Below, one piece after another: positions 24,832 to 35,340 of a DNA stretch of 64,000 bases. The DNA lies in the NCBI GenBank assembly GCA_902526165.1, contig CABZKA010000001.1:84435-148434 (forward strand), in the 5' to 3' direction. The translations under genes and the position numbers were made by a program. How positions within the stretch are numbered: position 1 is the stretch's first letter; each line of letters starts with the position of its first letter. The notes beneath the pieces were generated by a model. That model did not search any database. It was not told where the DNA came from and saw only the letters and a list, made by a program, of their open reading frames with translations. The DNA comes from an uncultured Bacteroidota bacterium. GTDB taxonomy: Bacteria; Bacteroidota; Bacteroidia; Flavobacteriales; Flavobacteriaceae.

Positions 24832-26073
24832 TTACCATTTACTCTTTTTTTGACTATCAATTTTAAGGTAACCTGCAAACAAAATCATAAATGAAAGCAG
24901 TGATGATCCTCCGTAACTTATAAATGGTAATGGTATGCCAACTGTTGGAAATATTCCTATAACCATAGAAATATTTATTGTAAAATGAAAAAATATTATT
25001 GCTATTGCTGAGTATGAAAAAATCTTATAAAACAAATTTGTTTGTTTGGTTGTTCTCTCAGACATTCTCAACAATAAAGTGATAAATAATGAAATCACAA
25101 CCAGTGAACCAAAAAATCCCCACTCTTCACCAATTGTAGCAAATATATAATCACTATGTTGCTCTGGTATAAAATCACCCTTTGTTTGAGTCCCTTTTAA
25201 AAACCCTTGACCAAAAACCCCCCCAGAGTTAAAAGCTAATTTTGATTGATTGGTATTGTAGCCGATTCCAGAAAGATCTTTTTCTACACCAAGAACAACA
25301 TTTATTCTATCTCGATGTCTTTGTTCAAAAATATTTTCAAAAATAAGAGAAGAGATTAAAACACTTACTACACTAAAAATTGAAAGATAGATAAGCTTCT
25401 TTTTTTTTATTTTTTTATAAATCATATATAGAAATATAATTGAAAATATACATCCAATTATTATCAACATTATATTCATTCCAATTATTATTGTTGATAT
25501 AAATAAAACTGAAATAAAAATGAAAATATTTAGATATAATGATGGTAATCCAACAATGTGTAAAACCAAATAAAAACTTAAAAAAATTAATGCCGTTCCT
25601 GGGTCTGGTTGTAATAGAATTAAAGATGTAGGTGCCAAAATTATAATAAAACTGTAGAACTGAATTTTTAGATTTTTAATATCAGAGTGTACATTACTTA
25701 AATATTTTGCTATTGCTAAAGCGGTTACAGGTTTCATAATTTCAGATGGTTGTAAACTAAAACCAATAAAGTTGAACCATGATTTAGCTCCATTAATTTC
25801 TTTACCAAAAATAAGTACGAGAATCAATGAAAACAATATTATTATATAAATGATACTAGCATACTTAAAATAAAAATTTATATCTAGTAATATTAGAATC
25901 AAACAAAGTGAAAACGAAAATATTACAAAGATTAATTGTTTGGAAAAAAAATTTTCAATCGAACTCGAGTCACTGTAGGAAACAGAATAAATATTTATCA
26001 GCCCAATAAAAATTAAAGATATCACTAGAATTAAGGAAATAAGATCAAAGTTTTTTGCTTTAATATTACTCAT
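24832..26073 (-). CDS. rodA: Rod shape-determining protein RodA (SEDS glycosyltransferase)
   Basis: A 413-residue protein with about ten membrane helices. SEDS signatures are present: WFNFIGFSLQPSEIMKPVTA, LLQPDPGTALIFL, GGVFGQGFLKGTQTKGDFIPEQHSDYIFA and FPTVGIPLPFISYGGSSL. RodA polymerises lipid II into glycan strands together with PBP2. It is the last gene of the mreBCD-mrdA-rodA cluster and overlaps mrdA by 8 bases, consistent with a PBP2-RodA pair. Confidence 0.97.
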   Translation of the reverse strand: MSNIKAKNFDLISLILVISLIFIGLINIYSVSYSDSSSIENFFSKQLIFVIFSFSLCLILILLDINFYFKYASIIYIIILFSLILVLIFGKEINGAKSWFNFIGFSLQPSEIMKPVTALAIAKYLSNVHSDIKNLKIQFYSFIIILAPTSLILLQPDPGTALIFLSFYLVLHIVGLPSLYLNIFIFISVLFISTIIIGMNIMLIIIGCIFSIIFLYMIYKKIKKKKLIYLSIFSVVSVLISSLIFENIFEQRHRDRINVVLGVEKDLSGIGYNTNQSKLAFNSGGVFGQGFLKGTQTKGDFIPEQHSDYIFATIGEEWGFFGSLVVISLFITLLLRMSERTTKQTNLFYKIFSYSAIAIIFFHFTINISMVIGIFPTVGIPLPFISYGGSSLLSFMILFAGYLKIDSQKKSKW

Positions 26074-27925
26074 TAATCTTAAAATTATTAGTTAGATAAG
26101 GTTTTAGATATTCAGCGGACAAATCACCATCTAAAATATATTTTTCTAACCACTTTCTATTTATTTCTTTTTTGATATATTTTTCAATAATTAAGCTTGA
26201 TATAGGCGCTGCCCATCTCGATCCCCAATATCCATTTTCAATAAATACACAAATAGCAATTCTTGGATCGTCTGCAGGTGCAAAACCAATAAAAATTGAA
26301 TGATCTGTTAGTTGTTTCCTGATTCCATTAATTCTTACGAAATTTTCAGCAGTTCCAGTTTTTCCAGCAATTTTTATGTCATCAATTCTTGAATTTTTTG
26401 CAGTTCCAATATCAATAACATCAACCATACCTTTTATAATTGGTTCAAAGTGTTGTGAATCAATTAAGGTTATATTTTTATTCTTAAAATCATTATTTAT
26501 TGAATCATTTTCAATTTTTTTAACAAAGTGTGGTGTAATATACCAACCACGATTTGCAATGGTAGAAGCGAAATTTGCTAGTTGTATTGGTGTTGTTAAT
26601 ATTTCTCCTTGCCCTATGGAATTAGAAATTGTTGTAACCGCCCTCCATGAATTATTGTACCAGCGATTATAATAATTTGAACTTGGAATAAAACCAGGCT
26701 TACCGGTTGGATGATCATATCCTAAATAATTTCCAAACCCAAATGATTTTACATAATCGTTCCATTTATCCAAACCGACAGATGAGCTTTCATAACTTTC
26801 AATAATTCCCCTATAGGTTTTTGCAAAATAAGTATTGCACGATGTATAAATTGCATTATTTAAATTACTGAAAGTAGCCTCTTTGGTATGACATCTCATA
26901 AAAGCATTTTTAGCATAAAAATGACCTCCTTCGCATTTATGTAATGTTCCTTCATTAATAATATTTTCTTGCAAACCAATTAATGCATTAATAATTTTAA
27001 AAGTTGACCCCGGTGCATATTGACCTTGTAGCCCTCTTTCAAATAATGGTTTACCAATTGAATCACTTTCAAGCTTCTTGTAATTAATAGATCTGTTTTT
27101 GTTTACCAGGCTATTTAAATTATATGAGGGAGAATTTACTAAAGCTAATATTTCACCAGATTTTGGTTCTATTGCAACTATACTTCCCCTCTTATTTAGC
27201 ATTAATGAATCACCATATTGTTGTAAATCAAGGTCAATTGTTAGAGTCAAGTCTTTAGATGCAATGGGTAAACTGTCATAAATTCCGTTTTTAAATGAAC
27301 CAATGACTCTGTTAAATTTATCTTTTTGAAAAAATTTAACACCCTTTATTCCTCTTAATTCATTCTCATATGTCTTTTCCAATCCTTGTCTTCCAATCAT
27401 TTCTCCTATTTTATAATAGCTGTTTTTTTCAATTTCAAATTTATTTACCTCGCTAATGTATCCAAGTAGATTAGCAGCTGTAGAGGCATTGTAAGTCCTT
27501 TTTGACTTTTTTTGTGTAAAAAAACCACCATGTTTCCAAAGCTTCTCTTGGATGGGAGCATATTCGTCTTTTGATATATTATTTAGTAAAATTGATGCTT
27601 TTATATTAGAAAAGCTTTTGGCCTCTAAAAACTTTTTACGAAAATCTTTTAAGTCAATATTAAAATCTTTTGAAATCACTATACTATCTGCTAGGTTAAC
27701 ATCCTTTGGAACAACAAGTAAATCATAAGAGAAATCGTTTGAAACAACAAGCTTGTTATTTCTGTCATATATGTATCCTCTTTCTGGAAATTCATATATT
27801 TTTTGTACGGATGCGTTATTATTAATTAAGCTGAAAGAACTATTTAAAACCTGTAAAGAAAATAGTTTAACTACAACTAATAAACCAACAGATATTATTA
27901 ATAATTGCAATAATTTATCTCTCAT
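26066..27925 (-). CDS. mrdA: Penicillin-binding protein 2 (elongation transpeptidase)
   Basis: A 619-residue class B PBP with one N-terminal membrane helix and a pedestal domain beginning VQKIYEFPERGYIYDRN. The transpeptidase motifs are GSTFK (S-X-X-K, about residue 305), SCNTYF (S-X-N) and AGKTGTAEN (K-T-G). It cross-links peptidoglycan during lateral growth as partner of RodA. It overlaps mreD upstream by 11 bases and rodA downstream by 8, so translation is probably coupled. Confidence 0.97.
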   Translation of the reverse strand: MRDKLLQLLIISVGLLVVVKLFSLQVLNSSFSLINNNASVQKIYEFPERGYIYDRNNKLVVSNDFSYDLLVVPKDVNLADSIVISKDFNIDLKDFRKKFLEAKSFSNIKASILLNNISKDEYAPIQEKLWKHGGFFTQKKSKRTYNASTAANLLGYISEVNKFEIEKNSYYKIGEMIGRQGLEKTYENELRGIKGVKFFQKDKFNRVIGSFKNGIYDSLPIASKDLTLTIDLDLQQYGDSLMLNKRGSIVAIEPKSGEILALVNSPSYNLNSLVNKNRSINYKKLESDSIGKPLFERGLQGQYAPGSTFKIINALIGLQENIINEGTLHKCEGGHFYAKNAFMRCHTKEATFSNLNNAIYTSCNTYFAKTYRGIIESYESSSVGLDKWNDYVKSFGFGNYLGYDHPTGKPGFIPSSNYYNRWYNNSWRAVTTISNSIGQGEILTTPIQLANFASTIANRGWYITPHFVKKIENDSINNDFKNKNITLIDSQHFEPIIKGMVDVIDIGTAKNSRIDDIKIAGKTGTAENFVRINGIRKQLTDHSIFIGFAPADDPRIAICVFIENGYWGSRWAAPISSLIIEKYIKKEINRKWLEKYILDGDLSAEYLKPYLTNNFKINE

Positions 27926-28442
27926 TTTTATAATAGAAAAATGACATAAGGATTAATATCAAAGTTATAGAAATTAAACTACTAATTGTCGCATTTCTGA
28001 GTATGAGTTGTATTTTATAAATTGAAAATATTTCAACAGAATATATAATGAAATTATGACTAAAAACAACTAGTAATATATAAGTTAGTTTTTGATAGAT
28101 TGTAGTATTAATCAAGTAGTCTCTCACCTTTCCAACTTTTCTCATGTCAAAGTTTCCAAATGAAAAATCAAGTATGTAAGGTCTTAAATAGCTTGAAATT
28201 AATAAGCTAAAAGTTATTATTCCAAAGGAGTTTGAAAATGAGTCTAAAAAAATACCAAATAAAAAAATTATAGAATAGTATAATGATTTATTAATATTCT
28301 GTGGGAATACTAATAAAAATATAATGTATATATCTGCAGATGCACCATAAATAGTTATGTTATTAAATACAATTATTTGAGAAAGAAAAATAATAATAAA
28401 ACGAAAAAAAATAATTGAACTAGTAGATCTCATTATTAACAT
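27915..28442 (-). CDS. mreD: Rod shape-determining protein MreD
   Basis: A 175-residue, very hydrophobic protein with about five membrane segments. Sequence conservation is weak, as is usual for MreD, but position between mreC and mrdA, size and topology identify it. The segment IYIIFLLVFPQNINKSLYYSIIF resembles the Bacteroidota form. It overlaps mreC by 23 bases and mrdA by 11 bases. Confidence 0.88.
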   Translation of the reverse strand: MLIMRSTSSIIFFRFIIIFLSQIIVFNNITIYGASADIYIIFLLVFPQNINKSLYYSIIFLFGIFLDSFSNSFGIITFSLLISSYLRPYILDFSFGNFDMRKVGKVRDYLINTTIYQKLTYILLVVFSHNFIIYSVEIFSIYKIQLILRNATISSLISITLILILMSFFYYKNER

Positions 28443-29229
28443 TTAAATTATCTAATTCGCTCTTGTTGGAATTTGATATTATATATACTGATCTTAATGT
28501 TGAAAAGTTCTCAAATAATTCAACATCAATAATAAAATAATTGCTGTTTTCTTTTAGATTAATATTTTTGATTTTACCAATTGGAATATTTTCTTGAAAA
28601 ATAAATGACATACCTCCACTAACTACAGAATCATTTATCATTATGTTGGCACTTTTTGGAATATCATATAAAGTCATTATTTTATGATTTTTACCGTTCC
28701 ATTGAAGGCTTCCAAAGTGATTGGTCCTTTTAATTTTTGCATTAATTTTTAAATCGCTATTTAAAATTGAAATGGCTGTTGAGTATTTTGGAGAAACCTG
28801 ATTTATGATTCCAACTATACCTTCATCCGTAATTAACCCATCATCTAATTTTACTGAATCATTATGTCCTTTATTTATTATCAAAAAATTTTTTGAATAT
28901 TTAATACTGTTAGAAACAATATCAGCAATTTTAATTTTATATTCTCCGTTGTAATAATTAATGCTAGAGTCTTTAAATATTGAGTTAAGTTTGATTTTTA
29001 GATCTAGGTTTTCCCTTTTTAAATTTGCATTTTCGAACTTTAAGTTTAGGTAGTTACTTATTTGTTTCGTTTGATTGTTAATTGATGAAATAATACCATT
29101 TGAAAAAAAATTTATTTTCGAATTTTGAAAGAAATTACGATTTAATATAAGAGAAAATGAAATTAGTAAGAAGATTAGAAATACAATTTTATCAAATTTT
29201 TCAATAAAAAAATTTATAAAATTCCGCAT
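28420..29229 (-). CDS. mreC: Rod shape-determining protein MreC
   Basis: A 269-residue bitopic protein with an N-terminal membrane helix (IVFLIFLLISFSLIL), a predicted coiled coil (LNLKFENANLKRENLDLKIKLN) and the periplasmic beta domain with NKGHNDSVKLDDGLITDEGIVGIINQVSPKYSTAISI. MreC scaffolds the elongasome between MreB and the PBP2-RodA pair. It starts 5 bases downstream of mreB. Confidence 0.95.
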   Translation of the reverse strand: MRNFINFFIEKFDKIVFLIFLLISFSLILNRNFFQNSKINFFSNGIISSINNQTKQISNYLNLKFENANLKRENLDLKIKLNSIFKDSSINYYNGEYKIKIADIVSNSIKYSKNFLIINKGHNDSVKLDDGLITDEGIVGIINQVSPKYSTAISILNSDLKINAKIKRTNHFGSLQWNGKNHKIMTLYDIPKSANIMINDSVVSGGMSFIFQENIPIGKIKNINLKENSNYFIIDVELFENFSTLRSVYIISNSNKSELDNLNVNNEIY

Positions 29230-29234
29230 TAAAT

Positions 29235-30263
29235 TTACTTGACTAACACGCTTTTATAGCGCTCTATATTTTTTAAAGTGATTCCAGTTCCTCTAACGAC
29301 AGCTCTTAAGGGATCTTCGGCAATAAATACTGGAAGATCTGTTTTTTTTGAAATTCTTTTATCAAGTCCTCTCAACATTGATCCACCGCCAGCTAAATAA
29401 ATACCTGTATTGTAAATATCAGCTGCAAGCTCAGGAGGTGTTTGTGATAATGTTTCCATGACAGACTCTTCGATTCTAATAATTGATTTATCAAGTGCCT
29501 TTGCAATCTCTCTGTATCCAATAGAAATCTCTTTAGGTTTTCCGGAAAGTAAATCTCTTCCTTGAACTAACATATCCTCGGGCGGATTATCTAATTCATC
29601 TAATGCAGATCCAATATTAATTTTAATTTTCTCTGCAGTTCTGTCGCCAATGGATAGGTTGTGTTGTGTTCTCATGTAATATACTATGTCTTCAGTAAAG
29701 ACGTCGCCTGCAATCTTAACTGATTTATCACAAACGATCCCAGCTAATGCGATAACAGCGATTTCTGTTGTTCCACCTCCAATATCAATAATCATATTTC
29801 CTTTTGGTTGCATTATATCAACACCAATTCCAATAGCAGCAGCCATGGGTTCGTGAATTAGATAAACTTCTTTTCCGTTAACTCTTTCAGCAGACTCTCT
29901 AACAGCCCTCATCTCGACTTCAGTAATTCCGGAGGGAATACATATAACCATTTTTAATGCAGGCGAGTAAAATTTTTTATTTAGTGTAGGTATACTCTTA
30001 ATTAATTGACCAATCATCTGCTCTGATGCATTGAAATCAGCAATTACCCCATCCTTAAGGGGTCTAACAGTTTCAATATTTTTGTGAGTTTTACCATGCA
30101 TCATATTGGCTTCTTTACCAACAGCTATTATTTTACCACTTTTTTGATCTATAGCAACAATAGATGGACTATCAACAACAACTTTATCATTGTGAATGAT
30201 TAAAGTATTCGCAGTGCCTAAATCTATTGCTATTGCTTCGGTCCAAAAATCAAAAAAACTCAT
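29235..30263 (-). CDS. mreB: Rod shape-determining protein MreB (bacterial actin)
   Basis: A 342-residue actin homologue with phosphate-binding loop IDLGTANTLI, connecting block IHEPMAAAIGIGVDIMQPKG, second phosphate loop MIIDIGGGTTEIAVIAL and adenosine site AGGGSMLRGLD. It forms membrane-associated filaments guiding lateral wall synthesis. It follows purH and has its own -7 box overlapping the purH stop codon. The complete mreBCD-mrdA-rodA set predicts a rod-shaped cell. Confidence 0.98.
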   Translation of the reverse strand: MSFFDFWTEAIAIDLGTANTLIIHNDKVVVDSPSIVAIDQKSGKIIAVGKEANMMHGKTHKNIETVRPLKDGVIADFNASEQMIGQLIKSIPTLNKKFYSPALKMVICIPSGITEVEMRAVRESAERVNGKEVYLIHEPMAAAIGIGVDIMQPKGNMIIDIGGGTTEIAVIALAGIVCDKSVKIAGDVFTEDIVYYMRTQHNLSIGDRTAEKIKINIGSALDELDNPPEDMLVQGRDLLSGKPKEISIGYREIAKALDKSIIRIEESVMETLSQTPPELAADIYNTGIYLAGGGSMLRGLDKRISKKTDLPVFIAEDPLRAVVRGTGITLKNIERYKSVLVK

Positions 30264-30288
30264 TCTTTTGTAATTTAATTAAAGTTAA

Positions 30289-30296
30289 CAAAATTA
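30289..30296 (-). promoter_or_regulatory. -7 promoter box for the mreB operon
   Basis: The minus strand reads TAATTTTG, an exact TAnnTTTG match. Its TAA is at the same time the purH stop codon. It ends 25 bases before the mreB ATG, leaving a leader of about 20 nt. It would let the shape operon be expressed independently of purH. Confidence 0.5.
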
Positions 30297-31799
30297 ATGT
30301 TTAAAGTGTCTATTTCCTGTCATTACCATTGACATATCGTTGTTATTGCAAAATTCTACTGTTAAGTGATCTTTAATTGAACCTCCAGGTTGAATAACAG
30401 ATTTAATACCACTTTTATTTGCAATCTCTACACAGTCTGGAAATGGGAAGAATGCATCACTAGCCATAACCGAACCATCTAGATTAAAATTAAACTTTTT
30501 AGCTTTTTCAATAGCCTGATTTAGTGCATCTACTCTGGATGTTTGTCCTGTACCAGATGATAGTAATTGTAAATTCTTAACAAGAACAATAGTGTTTGAT
30601 TTTGTATGTTTACAAATTTTAGAAGCAAAAATGAGATCTGTTAATTCAACTTTGCTAGGTCTAGTTTCTGTAACGTACTTTAAGTCATCAACTTTGTCAG
30701 TAATGTAATCTTTATCTTGAATCAGAGTACCATTAAGGCATGTCCTTACAATTTTATCATTAAATTTTTTTCTTTTTATATTAAGTATGATTCTATTTTT
30801 TTTCTCTTTCAAAATTTTAATTGCATAATTATCAAATTTTGGAGCCATTACAACTTCACAAAATAAGTTTTTTATTTCGTTGGCAGTTTCTTTATTTATC
30901 TCAGAATTAGAAATTAAAACACCTCCAAATGCAGAAACTGGGTCACCGGAAAGTGCATCCAAATAAGCATCTTTTATATTTTTCCTTGATGCAATACCAC
31001 ATGCATTATTGTGTTTCAATATTGCAAAAGTTGGTATGTCATCCCAAAATTCTAACATTAAATTGTAGGCTGCATCAATATCTAAAAGATTATTATATGA
31101 TAGATCTTTCCCAGAGATTTTTTCAAATATTGAATCGAGATTACCATTAAAATAGCCCTCTTGGTGAGGGTTTTCTCCATACCTAAGCTTAGTTCTTTTC
31201 TCAAGCTTTCCATTTTGCAGATAGTTATTAATCTGATTATCATAATTTGATGATAATTTAAATGAATTTATTGCGTATTCCTTCCTTTTGCTCAATGAGA
31301 AATTGCCCTTATTTTGATCAAGATCAATCAAAAATTGCTCATACTGTTCTATTGAAGAAATACACACTACATCTTTATAGTTTTTTGCAGCAGCTCTGAT
31401 TAGTGAAATTCCACCAATGTCAATTTTTTCAATTATTTCTTGATGTGATTTTGAGCTATTAACAGTTTCTTCAAATGGATATAAATCTACTATAACATAG
31501 TCAATTTCAGGTAAACCTAAATTATGACGTTCAGCAACGTCGTTATCACAGTCTCTTCGAAATAAAATCCCACCAAATATTTTAGGATGTAGGGTTTTAA
31601 CCCTGCCTCCAAAAATAGATGGGTAATTTGTTAAATCTTCTACTTTTTCTGTTTTTATGCCTAGGCTGTTTAAGTATTTTTCTGTGCCACCAGTTGAAAG
31701 TATTTTTATTTTTAAACTAGCAAGTTTATTAGCAATCTTTTCAATTCCATCTTTATTAAATACTGAAATTAATGCTGACTTTTGAATTCGATTTGACAT
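30294..31799 (-). CDS. purH: Bifunctional AICAR formyltransferase / IMP cyclohydrolase
   Basis: A 501-residue enzyme for the last two steps of IMP synthesis. The N-terminal MGS-like cyclohydrolase domain shows ALISVFNKDGIEKIA, LSTGGTEKYL and GGRVKTLHPKIFGGIL. The formyltransferase domain has KHNNACGIA, SDAFFPFPDCVEIA and the closing VIQPGGSIKDHLTVEFCNNN...MVMTGNRHFKH. It lies between the groEL terminator and mreB. A TACATTTA sequence upstream of the ATG is a near-match promoter box. Confidence 0.98.
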   Translation of the reverse strand: MSNRIQKSALISVFNKDGIEKIANKLASLKIKILSTGGTEKYLNSLGIKTEKVEDLTNYPSIFGGRVKTLHPKIFGGILFRRDCDNDVAERHNLGLPEIDYVIVDLYPFEETVNSSKSHQEIIEKIDIGGISLIRAAAKNYKDVVCISSIEQYEQFLIDLDQNKGNFSLSKRKEYAINSFKLSSNYDNQINNYLQNGKLEKRTKLRYGENPHQEGYFNGNLDSIFEKISGKDLSYNNLLDIDAAYNLMLEFWDDIPTFAILKHNNACGIASRKNIKDAYLDALSGDPVSAFGGVLISNSEINKETANEIKNLFCEVVMAPKFDNYAIKILKEKKNRIILNIKRKKFNDKIVRTCLNGTLIQDKDYITDKVDDLKYVTETRPSKVELTDLIFASKICKHTKSNTIVLVKNLQLLSSGTGQTSRVDALNQAIEKAKKFNFNLDGSVMASDAFFPFPDCVEIANKSGIKSVIQPGGSIKDHLTVEFCNNNDMSMVMTGNRHFKH

Positions 31800-31828
31800 T
31801 TGATGTGAATCTGTAAATGTAATATATT

Positions 31829-31868
31829 TTAAAAAAAAAAAAGCTACAAATTTTGTAGCTTTTTTTTA
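31829..31868 (-). terminator. Rho-independent terminator after groEL (possibly bidirectional)
   Basis: The inverted repeat AGCTACAAA/TTTGTAGCT is flanked by a run of about 12 A on one side and 8 T on the other. On the minus strand it gives a stem followed by a T-tract 16 bases beyond the groEL stop. The symmetrical A and T runs could also stop plus-strand transcription. Confidence 0.9.
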
Positions 31869-31883
31869 GTGTATAATTTATAA

Positions 31884-33518
<1,635 letters not shown>

Positions 33519-33532
33519 TTATATTTTATATG

Positions 33533-33820
33533 TTAAACGATAGCGAGAATATCACTTTCTCTCATAATTAAATAATCTTTACCATCTAGTTTTAATTCTG
33601 TACCTGAATACTTACCATACAAAACTGTCATCCCCTGCTTTAGTGTCACAGGATTTTCTTTTGTACCGGGCCCAACAGAAACAATATTACCTTTCTGTGG
33701 TTTTTCTTTTGCAGTGTCAGGAATTATTATTCCTGATGCAGTTTTAGTTTCAGCCTCGAGTGGTTCTACAAGAACTCGATCAGCTAACGGTTTAATATTT
33801 AAATTACTCATTTTTTTCAT
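33533..33820 (-). CDS. groS: Co-chaperonin GroES
   Basis: A 95-residue protein with the GroES landmarks [33 protein letters not shown] (mobile loop), GKYSGTEL and ILAIV at the end. The track start [11 protein letters not shown] may be three codons long; ATG 33811 (MSNLNIKPL) fits the family equally well. It caps GroEL. The 83-base gap to secG may hold a promoter, but I see no exact TAnnTTTG box in it. Confidence 0.98.
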   Translation of the reverse strand: MKKMSNLNIKPLADRVLVEPLEAETKTASGIIIPDTAKEKPQKGNIVSVGPGTKENPVTLKQGMTVLYGKYSGTELKLDGKDYLIMRESDILAIV

Positions 33821-33903
33821 TTATTTATTTTTTTCATCAATCATGCCAATTTATAAAACGTGTCAAATCAACAAAAATTACAGACAATTATGACAGCTTG
33901 ACA

Positions 33904-34230
33904 TCATTCTTCTAAATTGGAATCATCTTCCGAATTTTCTAAAATTTCTTCAATATCTAATTGTTCTTGGTTCTGAATCAAATCAGATTCAAAATTATCA
34001 TTTTCCGCATTCAATGTTATGTTGGAAAATAGTATTAAGATTAGTATGAAGGATGAAAGTATCCATGTAGTTTTATCAAGAAAATCTGTTGTTTTTTTAA
34101 CCCCACCAATCTGCTGAGTATCACCTCCAAAAGAAGAAGATAATCCACCGCCTTTTGGATTCTGAACCATGATTATTAAAATCAACAAAAGAGATAAAAC
34201 TAATATCAGAACAAGAATTATATTAAACAT
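33904..34230 (-). CDS. secG: Preprotein translocase subunit SecG
   Basis: A 108-residue inner-membrane protein with the SecG pattern: helix LILVLSLLLILIIMVQNPKGGGLSSSFGG, a short cytoplasmic stretch and a second helix TTWILSSFILILILFSNI. An acidic C-terminal tail rich in Glu, Asp and Asn follows. SecG stimulates SecYEG-SecA translocation. Its start overlaps the upstream TPR-like gene by 8 bases. Confidence 0.94.
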   Translation of the reverse strand: MFNIILVLILVLSLLLILIIMVQNPKGGGLSSSFGGDTQQIGGVKKTTDFLDKTTWILSSFILILILFSNITLNAENDNFESDLIQNQEQLDIEEILENSEDDSNLEE

Positions 34231-34825
34231 TATTCAACTTTTTTTTTAAAAAAATTATTTGGTCTGCAAATAAACTGATTTTTTCTGGATATTTCAAACT
34301 CAAAATTTCATAAGCTTTCAAAGCTTCTTTAAATTTTTTCTGTTCTATATACAGCTCAGCCAGAGTTTCAGTCATGTAATCCTCTTTTTTAATTTTTTTA
34401 ACTTTTGTTTTTCTCTTACTAAAATCATTGAATAAATCAAAAAGTAGGTCTGGCTTAGAATTTAAATCCTCATTTTCAATTGATGGTTTAGCTGACTTAA
34501 TCCAGTCAATAAAAGATTTTTTATTATCATGAGACTTTTCTTTTAAATCTTTTAATATTTCAAACTTTTGATTTTGATTTAAAATTCTATTTTCTACTAT
34601 TTCGTAGAGATAAGTCCTATTAGAAATTTGTTTTGCACAAATTTCTAAATTTTTATCATAGTCTAGAGTTTTATACTTTTTCGATAATATCAAATTAATT
34701 ATTTTAAATGGAATAAAAACAGGATATTTTTTTGATAGTTTTTTAAAAAGTTGTAAATCCTTTTTTTCTAAACTTTTAATGTTATCAAGTTTTTTTAAAA
34801 TTTCAGTCCTTGAATGATCTACCAT
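34223..34825 (-). CDS. Uncharacterised protein with C-terminal TPR-like hairpin
   Basis: A 200-residue, Lys-rich, soluble protein without signal peptide. The C-terminal segment TETLAELYIEQKKFKEALKAYEILSLKYPEK has the pattern of a single tetratricopeptide hairpin; the rest is predicted mainly helical. A comparable gene often sits between lptE and secG in Flavobacteriia, but I know no function. It overlaps lptE by 7 bases and secG by 8 bases, indicating cotranscription. Confidence 0.8.
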   Translation of the reverse strand: MVDHSRTEILKKLDNIKSLEKKDLQLFKKLSKKYPVFIPFKIINLILSKKYKTLDYDKNLEICAKQISNRTYLYEIVENRILNQNQKFEILKDLKEKSHDNKKSFIDWIKSAKPSIENEDLNSKPDLLFDLFNDFSKRKTKVKKIKKEDYMTETLAELYIEQKKFKEALKAYEILSLKYPEKISLFADQIIFLKKKLNNV

Positions 34826-35340
34826 TTCGCTAATGAGGCGTTAAATATATCTTGAGTGATTCTTTCAAAAATAATTTCATGAGCTTCACTCTTTACACTT
34901 ATTAATTGTTGTTCAGCAGGAAAGTCGAAATAAAATGAGAATCTCCTTTCAAAATTATCTTCTTCCTTTTTAAAATTTGAAAATATTAAATTTATTGTTA
35001 TTGTCAACCTATTTTGTGCGGCATCAAGGTTTGCAGTAGCAGTCATAGGACTAACCCTGTATTCAATAATCTCCCCCTCATAAATCAAATCTCCGTTACT
35101 TTGGACCATTTCCAAATTAGTTTGGTTTTCAAGTATATTTTGTAATGCGATAGTGAAGTCTCTGTCAAGACCTGGTTCGAAAATTGACCCTACATTGTTC
35201 CCTGAATTATTTTCAAATAGATTTACCTGGAATGACTCGGTACCCTCAGGAATAGAAGCACCTGTAAAAGAGTAATTACCACAACTAATAATGAAAATGA
35301 TTAGAAAGGACAATATAAATAATTTACATTTCAATATCAT
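34819..35340 (-). CDS. lptE: LptE-family LPS-assembly lipoprotein
   Basis: I start the gene at ATG 35340, not the track start at 35373, because this gives a standard lipoprotein signal (MILKCKLFILSFLIIFIISC) and reduces the overlap with the regulator gene. The mature protein begins GNYSFTGASIPEGTESFQV, the Bacteroidota LptE opening, and continues LDRDFTIALQNIL and TANLDAAQNRLTITINLIF. LptE plugs and assists LptD in placing LPS on the cell surface. It overlaps the sigma-54 activator gene by 17 bases. Confidence 0.88.
   Translation of the reverse strand: MILKCKLFILSFLIIFIISCGNYSFTGASIPEGTESFQVNLFENNSGNNVGSIFEPGLDRDFTIALQNILENQTNLEMVQSNGDLIYEGEIIEYRVSPMTATANLDAAQNRLTITINLIFSNFKKEEDNFERRFSFYFDFPAEQQLISVKSEAHEIIFERITQDIFNASLAKW

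Noticed and set aside
33821-33903. TTGGCATGATTG upstream of groES as a sigma-54 promoter, or CIRCE/heat-shock element
   Set aside because: The -12 GC element is absent at the required spacing, and no CIRCE inverted repeat is present.
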